Shown in pieces: positions 1-9,074 of a DNA stretch of 46,955 nt (its first letter is position 1; each line of letters begins with the position of its first letter). The stretch is from Spirochaetales bacterium (lineage in GTDB: Bacteria; Spirochaetota; Spirochaetia; SZUA-6; JAFGRV01). A model generated the notes under the pieces. The model saw only the letters and a program-made list of their open reading frames with translations, searched no databases and had not been told where the DNA came from. The DNA lies in assembly GCA_016934975.1 (NCBI GenBank), contig JAFGRV010000427.1, forward strand, positions 1-46,955, written 5' to 3'. A program made the position numbers and the translations under genes.

Positions 1-305
1 AAAATACTGAAAATTAATATACCGCCAACAGTAGAGAATAATGATAAAATCCTGATCGTGAATCCATCATCTGCAGTGATTGTACCCGGATCAATGACTC
101 TCATAAAATTCCACCACATTTGGGCCCCAAAACCGCCTTGCATATCATCCGGAATATTTTCTCCCCGCAATACAATGCTTGTGGCAATTGTTCCAATTAA
201 TAGAATTATGAATACAATAATAGTGAGTCCGAGGATTTGACTTAATGGATTTTGGGTCATGAAGTTGTCGAATTCATATACTATCTTTTCTTTTAGTTTT
301 CTCAT
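1..305 (-). CDS. CASTOR/POLLUX (DMI1)-like ion channel, N-terminal part, runs off the left window edge
   Basis: Minus-strand translation from ATG at 305: MRKLKEKIVYEFDNFMTQNPLSQILGLTIIVFIILLIGTIATSIVLRGENIPDDMQGGFGAQMWWNFMRVIDPGTITADDGF...; AGGAG upstream; one TM followed by the WxxxMRxxDPGT pore-like motif of CASTOR/POLLUX-type proteins. Confidence 0.7.
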   Translation of the reverse strand, partial: MRKLKEKIVYEFDNFMTQNPLSQILGLTIIVFIILLIGTIATSIVLRGENIPDDMQGGFGAQMWWNFMRVIDPGTITADDGFTIRILSLFSTVGGILIFSI

Positions 306-412
306 GTACTATCTCCTGTTTTACGGCCGGAATATCATCGTTGAATCTTCCCAACAAATCAAGGTTTGATAGATTGTGGCTAAAAAGGACAGGTTTTTAT
401 AGGAAGAATACC

Positions 413-1723
413 CTATTTCTCCCCGCGTTTATCCACGACACGCCGTACCTTGTCTTTATCTTCTCCCCGGATACTTCCCGGTTCGGCGAGGTGAATTTTT
501 GCCTGAACATCTATAGTTGTTTCTATTTTAGAGGCGATAGAATCGCGCAAGTTTTCAAGATAACGAAGCTCATCGATTCCCGGAAGGCTTTTTGATATCT
601 CTACCTGTACTTCCATTGAGTCTTTATCCTCTTTTCGCTCCAGAATTATCCGGAAATGGGGTGTGATCCCTTGAGTATTCAGAAGGATTTCCTCGATTTG
701 CGAGGGAAGTATTTTAATTCCTTCGAAAAAGATCATATCATCGGTTCTCCCTGCAATTCTTGAGATTCTCACCGTTGTTCTGCCGCACCCGCATGGTTCA
801 TTACTGATAATTGATGCGATGTCTCCTGTCCGGTAACGGATAAGGGGGAATCCTTCTTTTGTAATCGTGGTAAAAACAAGCTCTCCTTCTTCTCCCGGGG
901 ACAGAGGTTCCAGGGTTTTTGTATCCACAACCTCGACAATAAAATGATCTTCGTTGATATGAAGCCCATTATAAAATTCGCATTCCCCTGCCACACCGGG
1001 GCCGATAATCTCGGTAAGTCCGTACGTATCTTTTGAACTCAGGTGAAGGCCCGTCTCTATTTTACTCCGCATCAATTCACTCCAGGGTTCCGAACCGAAG
1101 ATACCGACCTTTAAAAAGAGATTCTCCGGGTGTATTTTTTGTTCTTCCAACATCCGGGAAATATGAAGGGCAAAACTTGGGGCACAGGCAAGTGCGGTGG
1201 TTTTGAAATCCTTCATAATGAGGATCTGTTTTTCGATGGGAGAGGTTGATGCGGGAATCACGGAAGCCCCGATGAGTTCCGCGCCCTGGTGGAAACCGAA
1301 TCCCCCGGTAAAAAGGTCGTAATGAAAGGCGATCTGGACCACATCATGTTCGGTAATACCGGCAGCAGCAAGGATCCGGGCTGTACAATCGGTCCAATGC
1401 CGCAGATCATTTTTTGTATAACCCACAACAACCGGTTTTCCTGTTGTCCCGGAAGTCGAATGAATCCTTACAATATCCCGCAAGGGTACCGCGAACATGT
1501 CGTAGGGGTAGCTTTTATTTAAATCGAGCCTTGTGGTAAAAGGAAGATTGCGTAAATCTTTTTTGGTTTTGATTTTTTCGATATTTACTTTTTTATCGTC
1601 GAACACTTGTTTGTAGAAAGCGACATTACGATATACACGGTTTAATGTCGATTGGAGGCGTTCGATCTGGAGCTGTTCCATATCCGTCCGGGACATCGTT
1701 TCCATATCTTTGTTAAATATCAT
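413..1723 (-). CDS. paaK: Phenylacetate-CoA ligase (AMP-forming), copy 1
   Basis: 436 aa; [39 protein letters not shown] and GRTDDMIFFEG motifs of the PaaK family. Confidence 0.93.
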   Translation of the reverse strand: MIFNKDMETMSRTDMEQLQIERLQSTLNRVYRNVAFYKQVFDDKKVNIEKIKTKKDLRNLPFTTRLDLNKSYPYDMFAVPLRDIVRIHSTSGTTGKPVVVGYTKNDLRHWTDCTARILAAAGITEHDVVQIAFHYDLFTGGFGFHQGAELIGASVIPASTSPIEKQILIMKDFKTTALACAPSFALHISRMLEEQKIHPENLFLKVGIFGSEPWSELMRSKIETGLHLSSKDTYGLTEIIGPGVAGECEFYNGLHINEDHFIVEVVDTKTLEPLSPGEEGELVFTTITKEGFPLIRYRTGDIASIISNEPCGCGRTTVRISRIAGRTDDMIFFEGIKILPSQIEEILLNTQGITPHFRIILERKEDKDSMEVQVEISKSLPGIDELRYLENLRDSIASKIETTIDVQAKIHLAEPGSIRGEDKDKVRRVVDKRGEK

Positions 1724-1746
1724 TCATATACCTCCTTATATAGAGA

Positions 1747-2493
1747 TTAGTCAGAGATTTTCTTATAATCTTTTCCCAAATACGCCCGTTGTACATCATG
1801 GTTATTAAGGAGGTCCCGGGATGTACCCTCCAGGACTATCTGGCCTGTTTCCATAACATATCCCCGGTCCGCGATACCCAGGGCGGCTTTGGCATTCTGT
1901 TCAATCAAAAGTATCGTTACCCCATGGTCCCGGAGTTTCAGGATCGTCTGAAAAATATTTTTTACAATAAGAGGGGCTATACCAAGGGAAGGCTCGTCCA
2001 TCATTAAGAGTTTGGGTTGCGCCATAAGGGATCTCCCTATGGCGAGCATCTGCTGCTCTCCCCCGGAAAGGGTCCCCGCGAGCTGGGATTCCCTGTTTTT
2101 TAATATGGGAAAAAGTGTGTAGATTTTATCCAATTCATCCATGGCCTGCTTTTTTTGTCTTTTTCTCAAATGAATATACGCCCCGAGGATAAGATTCTCT
2201 TTTACCGAGAGGGTATTAAAGACCTGGCGTCTTTCGGGGACCAAAGAACAGCCAAGGGAAACGATTTTTTCCGTAGAAAGCTGCCGGATTTCATGATTAT
2301 CAAATATAAGTTCCCCGGATGTCGGTTTAATGACACCGGCGATGGTATTAAGGAGAGTTGTTTTTCCGGCACCATTTGCACCGATAATCGTCACGATTTC
2401 ATGAGGAGATACATGAAGGGAAATTCCTTTTAAAACCCGGAGTTTTCCATATCCGGATTCACAGTTTCTTATTTTAATCATCATCCTCACCAA
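1747..2493 (-). CDS. livF: Branched-chain amino acid ABC transporter ATP-binding protein LivF
   Basis: Walker A GANGAGKTT, signature LSGGEQQMLAIGR, Walker B LLMMDEPSLG; downstream of livG. Start may be the internal ATG at 2481. Confidence 0.93.
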   Translation of the reverse strand: MVRMMIKIRNCESGYGKLRVLKGISLHVSPHEIVTIIGANGAGKTTLLNTIAGVIKPTSGELIFDNHEIRQLSTEKIVSLGCSLVPERRQVFNTLSVKENLILGAYIHLRKRQKKQAMDELDKIYTLFPILKNRESQLAGTLSGGEQQMLAIGRSLMAQPKLLMMDEPSLGIAPLIVKNIFQTILKLRDHGVTILLIEQNAKAALGIADRGYVMETGQIVLEGTSRDLLNNHDVQRAYLGKDYKKISD

Positions 2494-3235
2494 GATAAAT
2501 ATTTATTACTCGTTCATTCTTCTGAATTTCCAAAGGAATATCTTCTGCCAGTTTTTTCCCCTGGTCTAAAACAAGAACTTCATCGGAAATTCCCATAATT
2601 AAAGAAATATCATGCTCCACAATAAGGACAGTAATCCCCCAGGATTTAATTTTTACAATAAGTTCCGCAAGTTCTTCGGTTTCATAAATATTAAGTCCTG
2701 CTGCCGGCTCATCGAGGAGTAAAAGTTCCGGTTCCGTGGCAAGAGCGCGGGCAATCTCTACGATGCGCTGCTTCCCGAAGGGAAGATTAAGGGCATCTTC
2801 ATCAGCATACTCTGAAAGATTCAAGGATGCGAGAATTTCCAGTGAACGTGTACGTATCTGTTTTTCTTCTTTCCAGGTAAAAGGTAGATTGAGAATTGAT
2901 GAGATAAAACCCGCCCTGGTTTTCCTGTGACCTCCGACCAGGACATTTTCACAGACTGTCATATGGTGAAAAAGTTTTGTTGTCTGAAATGTTCTGGAAA
3001 TTCCCATAGTTGCTATACGGAAGTCGGGTAAATGTGATACAGGCTGATCCTTAAAATAGACCATCCCCGAATCAGGTGTGATTGTTCCGGAAATAAGGTT
3101 AAAAAGAGTCGTTTTTCCCGCACCATTCGGTCCGATGACTCCTTTAATGATGCCTTGAGTAACGGAAAAACTCACATCATTTACCGCATGGAGGCCGCCG
3201 AAATATTTATTAAGGTGTGTTGTTTTAAGCAACAT
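2474..3235 (-). CDS. livG: Branched-chain amino acid ABC transporter ATP-binding protein LivG
   Basis: Walker A GPNGAGKTT, LLLLDEPAAGLN, EHDISLIM; likely start MLLKTTHLNKYFGG at 3235 (the ORF track extends to 3280). Confidence 0.92.
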   Translation of the reverse strand: MLLKTTHLNKYFGGLHAVNDVSFSVTQGIIKGVIGPNGAGKTTLFNLISGTITPDSGMVYFKDQPVSHLPDFRIATMGISRTFQTTKLFHHMTVCENVLVGGHRKTRAGFISSILNLPFTWKEEKQIRTRSLEILASLNLSEYADEDALNLPFGKQRIVEIARALATEPELLLLDEPAAGLNIYETEELAELIVKIKSWGITVLIVEHDISLIMGISDEVLVLDQGKKLAEDIPLEIQKNERVINIYLGEDDD

Positions 3236-4334
3236 TATCTTTCGTATCCTTTTTATTTCCTGATAAAAATTCCCCTGCAAATCTTCTCACAAAAGCAAAG
3301 AAAGTTTTTATTTTCTTAACGGTGAGAATCCCCCGGGGAAAAAAGAGCATGAAGCTGATAAGTATACCTCCGAATACAACTTCTTCGAGGGTACCGAAGA
3401 AACCCCGGAGGGAAAGGAAATTAAGCAGCATCCCCATAAAAAGACATCCCCAGATATTATCCATCCCTCCCACGGCAACGATTGCCACATACCGGACCGA
3501 TTTCATCACTGATGATTGGGAAGGACCGATTCCGCCATTATAGTGGGTAAGAAAAATACCCCCCGCGGCTGCTAATACCGCGCTCAGTACAAAGGTGTAG
3601 AGTTTATATCGTGATGTGTTGATGCCCAAAGACCTGGATGCTTCTTCACTCCCATGGATCGCACGGAGGGCACGGCCCACCCGGGATTTTATAAGGTTGA
3701 TGGAAATAATGAGTGCAATAATAACGATGACCCATGCTATATAATAGTTTTCGATCCGGTACTCTGCTTTTCCGGTTACCTTAAGAATCGGAAGGAGATC
3801 AAAGGCCGGCACACTGGAGATCCCGTCTGCTTCTCCGAGCAGGGGGGTGCCTTTTGCAATTGTCGTAATAATCATCCCGAATCCCAAAGTGGCCATGGCA
3901 AGGTAATGACCTTTAAGCCTGAGCACAGGTATCCCGATTAAAAAGGCAACAAGGATTGTGAACATAATAGCGATAAAAAAAGCGATCCACGGGGAGACAG
4001 AGAGGATCTCTTTTCCATAGAGATCCTCTCTGAGAACAAGAAATCCTGCAGCTTTTAAAACTGAAATAAGAGGGGTGTCTCCATAGGCGATAAGGTTTGC
4101 AGTTGTAAGTACCGCGGATGTATATCCTCCGATAGCAAAAAAACCCGCATGACCGAGGGATATCTGTCCCGCGTGTCCCATGAGAAGGCATAATCCCAGG
4201 ATAACCAGGGAAAAATAGGCTGCCATGATAATCTGAGTAAGATAATATTCCGTTCCTGTGAATGTACAAATAAGTTGAATGAGAATAATAATTATGAGAA
4301 GAACACCTATGGGTGTATATCGTTTTATATCCAT
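3225..4334 (-). CDS. livM: Branched-chain amino acid ABC transporter permease LivM
   Basis: Multi-TM; GHAGQISLGHAGFFAIGGY, ALRAIHGSEEASRSLGIN, RYVAIVAVGGMDNIWG motifs. Confidence 0.92.
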   Translation of the reverse strand: MDIKRYTPIGVLLIIIILIQLICTFTGTEYYLTQIIMAAYFSLVILGLCLLMGHAGQISLGHAGFFAIGGYTSAVLTTANLIAYGDTPLISVLKAAGFLVLREDLYGKEILSVSPWIAFFIAIMFTILVAFLIGIPVLRLKGHYLAMATLGFGMIITTIAKGTPLLGEADGISSVPAFDLLPILKVTGKAEYRIENYYIAWVIVIIALIISINLIKSRVGRALRAIHGSEEASRSLGINTSRYKLYTFVLSAVLAAAGGIFLTHYNGGIGPSQSSVMKSVRYVAIVAVGGMDNIWGCLFMGMLLNFLSLRGFFGTLEEVVFGGILISFMLFFPRGILTVKKIKTFFAFVRRFAGEFLSGNKKDTKDNVA

Positions 4335-5234
4335 TTAAAACTCTTTTAATGCACTTTCTTCTTTATTTCCAAAAAGACCGCTCGGCTTGAAAAAGAGAAT
4401 AACGAGAAGAATGATGATCGCCGCAACATCCTTAAATGCATTAGGTAAAAAGATAATGCTGTACGATTCAATCAGACCAAGCATAAGCCCCGCTGCCACT
4501 GCCGCTGAACTATTTCCCATTCCCCCGACGATTGCCACAACAAAACCTTTAATGGCTAGTGGGGATCCCATATCATACTGAGTTTGAGTAATCGGGGATG
4601 TGACACATCCTGCAAGGGCCCCAATGGCGGCACTTATCATGAAACAAAGGGTGACCATCATCTTTGCATTGATCCCGCACAGTCGCGCCGCTGTCCTGTT
4701 TGCGGCACATGCACGCATTGCTTTTCCGGTAAGAGTAAACTTGAAAAAAAGATTAAGAACAAGAACGATCACGCCGCTTATTCCGAGGACCCAAAGAACC
4801 TGGGGAGTAATATGGGCGCCGAAAATGGAGAGAGACGAGGTTGATGTTCCGGTAAAATAAGGCATTTGCATGACATGTTCCCCCCACACATGGTGGGCCG
4901 TTTCTCTTGAAATAATTGAAATACCGATGGTAATAATAATAAGGCGTAATACGGAAGGATTTTTTATCCATTTGATAAAAACAATTTCAATGAGTGCCCC
5001 GATCCCCGCTGTAATAATCACTGCAAAAAGAACGACCACCGGAAGAGGAAAAATACCAAGGCGGGTGAGGGTGATTGCAAAGAGGGCGCCAAGGATTACA
5101 AATTCACCTTGGGCAAAGTTAATAATCCCCGTGGTATTATAAATAATATTATATCCGATAGCAACAACGGCATAGATACTCCCGACAGTGATACCGGATA
5201 AACTATATTGTAAAAATGTATCAAAACTCATCAA
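4335..5234 (-). CDS. livH: Branched-chain amino acid ABC transporter permease LivH
   Basis: TTGIINFAQGEFVILGA, AMRACAANRTAARLCGI, VVAIVGGMGN motifs. Confidence 0.93.
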   Translation of the reverse strand: MMSFDTFLQYSLSGITVGSIYAVVAIGYNIIYNTTGIINFAQGEFVILGALFAITLTRLGIFPLPVVVLFAVIITAGIGALIEIVFIKWIKNPSVLRLIIITIGISIISRETAHHVWGEHVMQMPYFTGTSTSSLSIFGAHITPQVLWVLGISGVIVLVLNLFFKFTLTGKAMRACAANRTAARLCGINAKMMVTLCFMISAAIGALAGCVTSPITQTQYDMGSPLAIKGFVVAIVGGMGNSSAAVAAGLMLGLIESYSIIFLPNAFKDVAAIIILLVILFFKPSGLFGNKEESALKEF

Positions 5235-5329
5235 TTTATTTTATTCCTTTAATAAAAGGGAATACTCCTTTATGAAAAGAAGTACTCCCTCTCTTTATTT
5301 CTTATACAAGGAATGTATGGGTGAAACTA

Positions 5330-6493
5330 CTATTGTGAAAATACAACAAACTTGCCGTTTTCTACCGTAAGCATCTCGAAGGAGTTAATGTCCAGGCCAT
5401 TATGGTCTGTGGCGGAAAAGTTGAAAATGCCGCCGGTTCCCACGACGCCGGTAAGGGTTTCTATTGCCGCTCTTACCTTCGCCTTGTCTGTTGATTTTGC
5501 TTTCTTGATTGCTTCTTCCAGGATAATAAGGGCGTCGTATGCGTGTCCGCCGAAGGTGCTTGCATCTTCATTGAATTTTGATTCATAACTGGTTTTATAT
5601 GAGACGAGGAGTGCTTTCTGTGGATGGCTATCCGGAAGTACGTCCGCAACTAAGAGTCTGCCGCAAGGGAATATAATACCTTCCGCTGCGTCTCCGGCTG
5701 CTTCAACGTACTTGATATTACCGAAACCATGACTCTGGAAAAGAGGCTGCTTCATACCAAGTTGTTTCATGTTTTTTGGAATAATAGATTGTGCGGGAAC
5801 AATTGACCAGTTCACCACCGCTTCAATCCCGGCATTATTTAATTTTGTAAGAACACTTGTCAAATCCGTGGCAGAACTTTCGTACACTTCTGAAATAACA
5901 ATCGTTATCCCATAGTCAGGGGCATATTTCTCCAGTTGTGCTTTGCCGCCGTTGCCAAATCCGGTATTCCCGACAACAATCCCTATTTTGGAAATGCCCA
6001 TCTTATTCATCGTCTCAAAGATCTTCATGGCCGCATAACTATCCTTCTGAGGAGTTTTAAACACATAACTTGCTACAGGATCCACGATAGCCTCGGCTGC
6101 CGCGCATGACAGGAGAATCGTCTGGTTTTCCTCACAGATATCTTTGATTTTAAGTGACTCTCCGCTTGTGGAGGGTCCGATAATCGCTATCACCTTATCC
6201 TCTTCGATGAGCTGTTTTGCGAAGGATATGGCGTTTTCCGGGTTTGCCTGCGAGTCTTTTATAATAAGCTCGATTTTTTTACCATTGACACCGCCTTTGT
6301 TGTTTATCTGTTCCACCAGCATTTCCAGTGTTTTTGATTCCGGGGCTCCGAGGAATGACGCACCCCCGGTGACTGCAAGTATTGCACCGACTTTTATTGT
6401 TTCAACTTCTTTCTGAGGTGCACTGAATATCTGAGTTGTACTGAACAGGGTGACCATGATCAAAACCAAAATAATGACATTTTTTAATTTCAT
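5330..6493 (-). CDS. livK: ABC transporter substrate-binding protein (LivK family)
   Basis: Signal-peptide-like N-terminus, then IKVGAILAVTGGASFLGAPESKTLEMLVEQINNKGGVNGKKIELIIKDSQ; adjacent to livHMGF. Confidence 0.93.
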   Translation of the reverse strand: MKLKNVIILVLIMVTLFSTTQIFSAPQKEVETIKVGAILAVTGGASFLGAPESKTLEMLVEQINNKGGVNGKKIELIIKDSQANPENAISFAKQLIEEDKVIAIIGPSTSGESLKIKDICEENQTILLSCAAAEAIVDPVASYVFKTPQKDSYAAMKIFETMNKMGISKIGIVVGNTGFGNGGKAQLEKYAPDYGITIVISEVYESSATDLTSVLTKLNNAGIEAVVNWSIVPAQSIIPKNMKQLGMKQPLFQSHGFGNIKYVEAAGDAAEGIIFPCGRLLVADVLPDSHPQKALLVSYKTSYESKFNEDASTFGGHAYDALIILEEAIKKAKSTDKAKVRAAIETLTGVVGTGGIFNFSATDHNGLDINSFEMLTVENGKFVVFSQ

Positions 6494-6586
6494 TTTTGTT
6501 TCCTCCTGAAATAAATAAATGAAAGAAAATTAGCTTAAAAACATGATTTTTAACTATAAACTAATTTTCAGAAAAACCTTTTTATA

Positions 6587-6643
6587 AATCAGGCCATCCA
6601 TGGCCTGATTTTTTGTTGAAGGGAGTCGTACATCCTGTACGAC
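6587..6643. other. Two tandem stem-loops in the intergenic region between the ACT-domain gene and livK
   Basis: AATCAGGCCA-TCCA-TGGCCTGATT (10-bp stem, then TTTTTG on +) and GTCGTAC-ATCCT-GTACGAC (7-bp stem). Confidence 0.6.
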
Positions 6644-6664
6644 AATTGTGCCGTATATACTCGT

Positions 6665-7096
6665 TTACAGGTTACTGAGCACATCTGTCGTAACAATACC
6701 TATATTATTATCTTTTAATGTTTTAATTGCCTTTTCCTGTTCGTCTATTTTAAAGATAACAATGGCATTGTCTGCTTTTTTTTCTACAAACGCATACATA
6801 TATTCAATATTGATATTATTTTCGCTCAGTACATTGAGTATTTTATTCAAGCCCCCCGGTTTATCTTCCACCTCCACCGCGATAACGTGTGTTTCCTGTG
6901 CAACAAAGTTGTTGTCTTTTAGTATGCTTAGTGTTTTCTCTGCATCATTTACTATTAACCGTAATACACCGAAATCCTGAGTATCTGCTAAAAAGAGAGC
7001 GCGTATATTAATACCTTTTCCGGCCAGGACATTTGTAACATCCGCAAGCCGGCCTTTTTTATTTTCTAAAAAAACTGATACCTGCCTAATATTCAA
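6665..7096 (-). CDS. Double ACT-domain protein, probable amino-acid-binding regulator of the locus
   Basis: QVSVFLENKKGRLADVTNVLAGKGINIRAL and HVIAVEVEDKPGGLNKILNVLSENNINIEY are two ACT units. AGGAGG precedes a TTG start at 7096 (the track ORF runs to 7159). Confidence 0.85.
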   Translation of the reverse strand: MNIRQVSVFLENKKGRLADVTNVLAGKGINIRALFLADTQDFGVLRLIVNDAEKTLSILKDNNFVAQETHVIAVEVEDKPGGLNKILNVLSENNINIEYMYAFVEKKADNAIVIFKIDEQEKAIKTLKDNNIGIVTTDVLSNL

Positions 7097-7197
7097 AATA
7101 GACCTCCTTTTATATACTCCTCTGTTTTGAATCTCTTCTTTCCGGAAATGATCTCTCATAAACTCATTTTTTAATCATGATGGAAAGAATAAATTTC

Positions 7198-8496
7198 TTA
7201 TATTTGTCTTCTGTCGATAACTCGCTGTGCTTTTCCCATAAAACGCTGCAGACTGCTTGTTTCAACCAGTTTGACAATTGTATGAATATTGAGAACCGAA
7301 TAGAGTTTCTCTTCTATCTTTTTCTCGGCGTTTTCAAGGTTTTTTATTTCATCTGAAAAAAGCTTATCGTTCATTTCTACATGAACCTCGATACTGTCGA
7401 GCTGACCTTTCCGGTCCACGACGATCTGATAATGGGGTTCCACTCCTTCGATATTCATGAGTACTTCTTCGATTTGTGATGGAAACACATTGACCCCGCG
7501 GATGATAAGCATGTCATCTGTTCTTCCCAGGGATCTGTGCATTCTTACCATCGTCCTTCCGCATCCGCATTTTTCACGTATGAGGTAGGTAATATCCCTG
7601 GTCCGAAACCGGATCACCGGGGTGCCTTCTTTTGTGAGGGTAGTTATCACAAGTTCACCCCGTTCACCGTCAGGTAAGACTTCCCCTGTGGCAGGATTAA
7701 TAATTTCGGGGTAAAACACATCTTCGAAAATATGAAGCCCGTCTTTGTGTTCACACTCTGCCGAAACACCGGGTCCGATAATTTCAGTAAGTCCGTAGAT
7801 ATCAAAGGCAGAGATAGAAAGCTTTTCTTCTATATCTTTCCGCATGGCATCGCTCCATGGTTCGGCTCCTAATAGCCCGACACGTAAGGGCAGGGAAGCA
7901 AAATCCATACCGGCTTTTCGGCCTTCTTCTGCAAGAAAAAGTGAATACGAGGGGGTACAGGTAATCGCGTTTGTTTTAAAATCCTGCATTATTTGTAATT
8001 GACGTTGTGTGTTTCCTCCTGAAATCGGGATGACATTTGCCCCGATTTTTCTGGAACCGTAATGTACTCCGAGTCCTCCGGTAAAAAGGCCATAGCCATA
8101 TGCATTCTGGACAGTATCTTTTTTTGTGACACCGGCAGCGGTGAGGGTCCGGCCCATGACTTCCATCCATAATTCTATATCATTAAGAGTATAGGCATCG
8201 ACAACCGGGCTGCCGGTTGTTCCGGAGGATGTATGAATTTCAACTAATTCTTCCTCGGGAACAGCAAGGAGACCGTAGGGATAGACTTCCCTCATATCAA
8301 CCTTGGAAGTAAAAGGGAGTTTTTTTATATCTTCGATTCCTGAAATATCCGCCGGTTTTACCCCTGCTTCATCCATTCGTTTTTTATAGAAAGGAACTTT
8401 TTCATATACACGGCCGATAAGCTCCTGAAGACGGCTGCCCTGCAATTGTGAAAGCTTGACTCTCTCCATGCTCTCAAATTCTTTATTCCATATCAT
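7198..8496 (-). CDS. paaK: Phenylacetate-CoA ligase (AMP-forming), copy 2
   Basis: 432 aa; [54 protein letters not shown]. Confidence 0.94.
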   Translation of the reverse strand: MIWNKEFESMERVKLSQLQGSRLQELIGRVYEKVPFYKKRMDEAGVKPADISGIEDIKKLPFTSKVDMREVYPYGLLAVPEEELVEIHTSSGTTGSPVVDAYTLNDIELWMEVMGRTLTAAGVTKKDTVQNAYGYGLFTGGLGVHYGSRKIGANVIPISGGNTQRQLQIMQDFKTNAITCTPSYSLFLAEEGRKAGMDFASLPLRVGLLGAEPWSDAMRKDIEEKLSISAFDIYGLTEIIGPGVSAECEHKDGLHIFEDVFYPEIINPATGEVLPDGERGELVITTLTKEGTPVIRFRTRDITYLIREKCGCGRTMVRMHRSLGRTDDMLIIRGVNVFPSQIEEVLMNIEGVEPHYQIVVDRKGQLDSIEVHVEMNDKLFSDEIKNLENAEKKIEEKLYSVLNIHTIVKLVETSSLQRFMGKAQRVIDRRQI

Positions 8497-9074
8497 TGAA
8501 ACTCCTCCCTGTGAAGATTTTTTCCTGTAAGAAAAGCCTGCCAGTTCCCTTCAAAAGTTCCCCGGGGTACTTTTTCCCGGATCGCTTTTTCCCATGATTC
8601 ATCGGAAAAATGAACAAAACCTGAAATCAGACCGATGAGGGCGACATTAAGAAATTTTTTATTTTCTATTTTTTCGATTATTGGCTGGGGATCTAAAAAA
8701 AAGACTTTTTTGCTTAATCTCTTGATTTCTTCGTCAATTCCCGGTGGATAGGTCTCTACCATACCGGGATTGATACGTGTTTTCAAACAAATGATGGTGG
8801 TTTCGGTATTGGCGTATTCGATCCACCGCAAGGTTTCCATTTCCTCCAAAGAAAACAGAACATCAGCCTCACCCTTGGAAATGACAGGGGAATAAACCTT
8901 TTCCCCGAAACGGATATGGCTGAAAACAGACCCGCCCCGTTGACTCATCCCATGAATCTCGCTCTTTTTTACATCCTTTCCCGAATGCATCGCCGCGAGG
9001 GCGAAAATATCCGAGGCCATGATAATTCCCTGGCCGCCGACTCCTACCATAAGAACGTTGAATATTTTACCCAT
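8493..9074 (-). CDS. iorB: Indolepyruvate:ferredoxin oxidoreductase beta subunit
   Basis: [57 protein letters not shown]; overlaps iorA. Confidence 0.93.
   Translation of the reverse strand: MGKIFNVLMVGVGGQGIIMASDIFALAAMHSGKDVKKSEIHGMSQRGGSVFSHIRFGEKVYSPVISKGEADVLFSLEEMETLRWIEYANTETTIICLKTRINPGMVETYPPGIDEEIKRLSKKVFFLDPQPIIEKIENKKFLNVALIGLISGFVHFSDESWEKAIREKVPRGTFEGNWQAFLTGKNLHREEFQ

Noticed and set aside
3654-3941. Many ORF-track entries opposite well-supported genes (here 95 aa opposite livM)
   Set aside because: Shadow ORFs with low-complexity or unlikely composition, no RBS, fully overlapped by conserved coding sequence.
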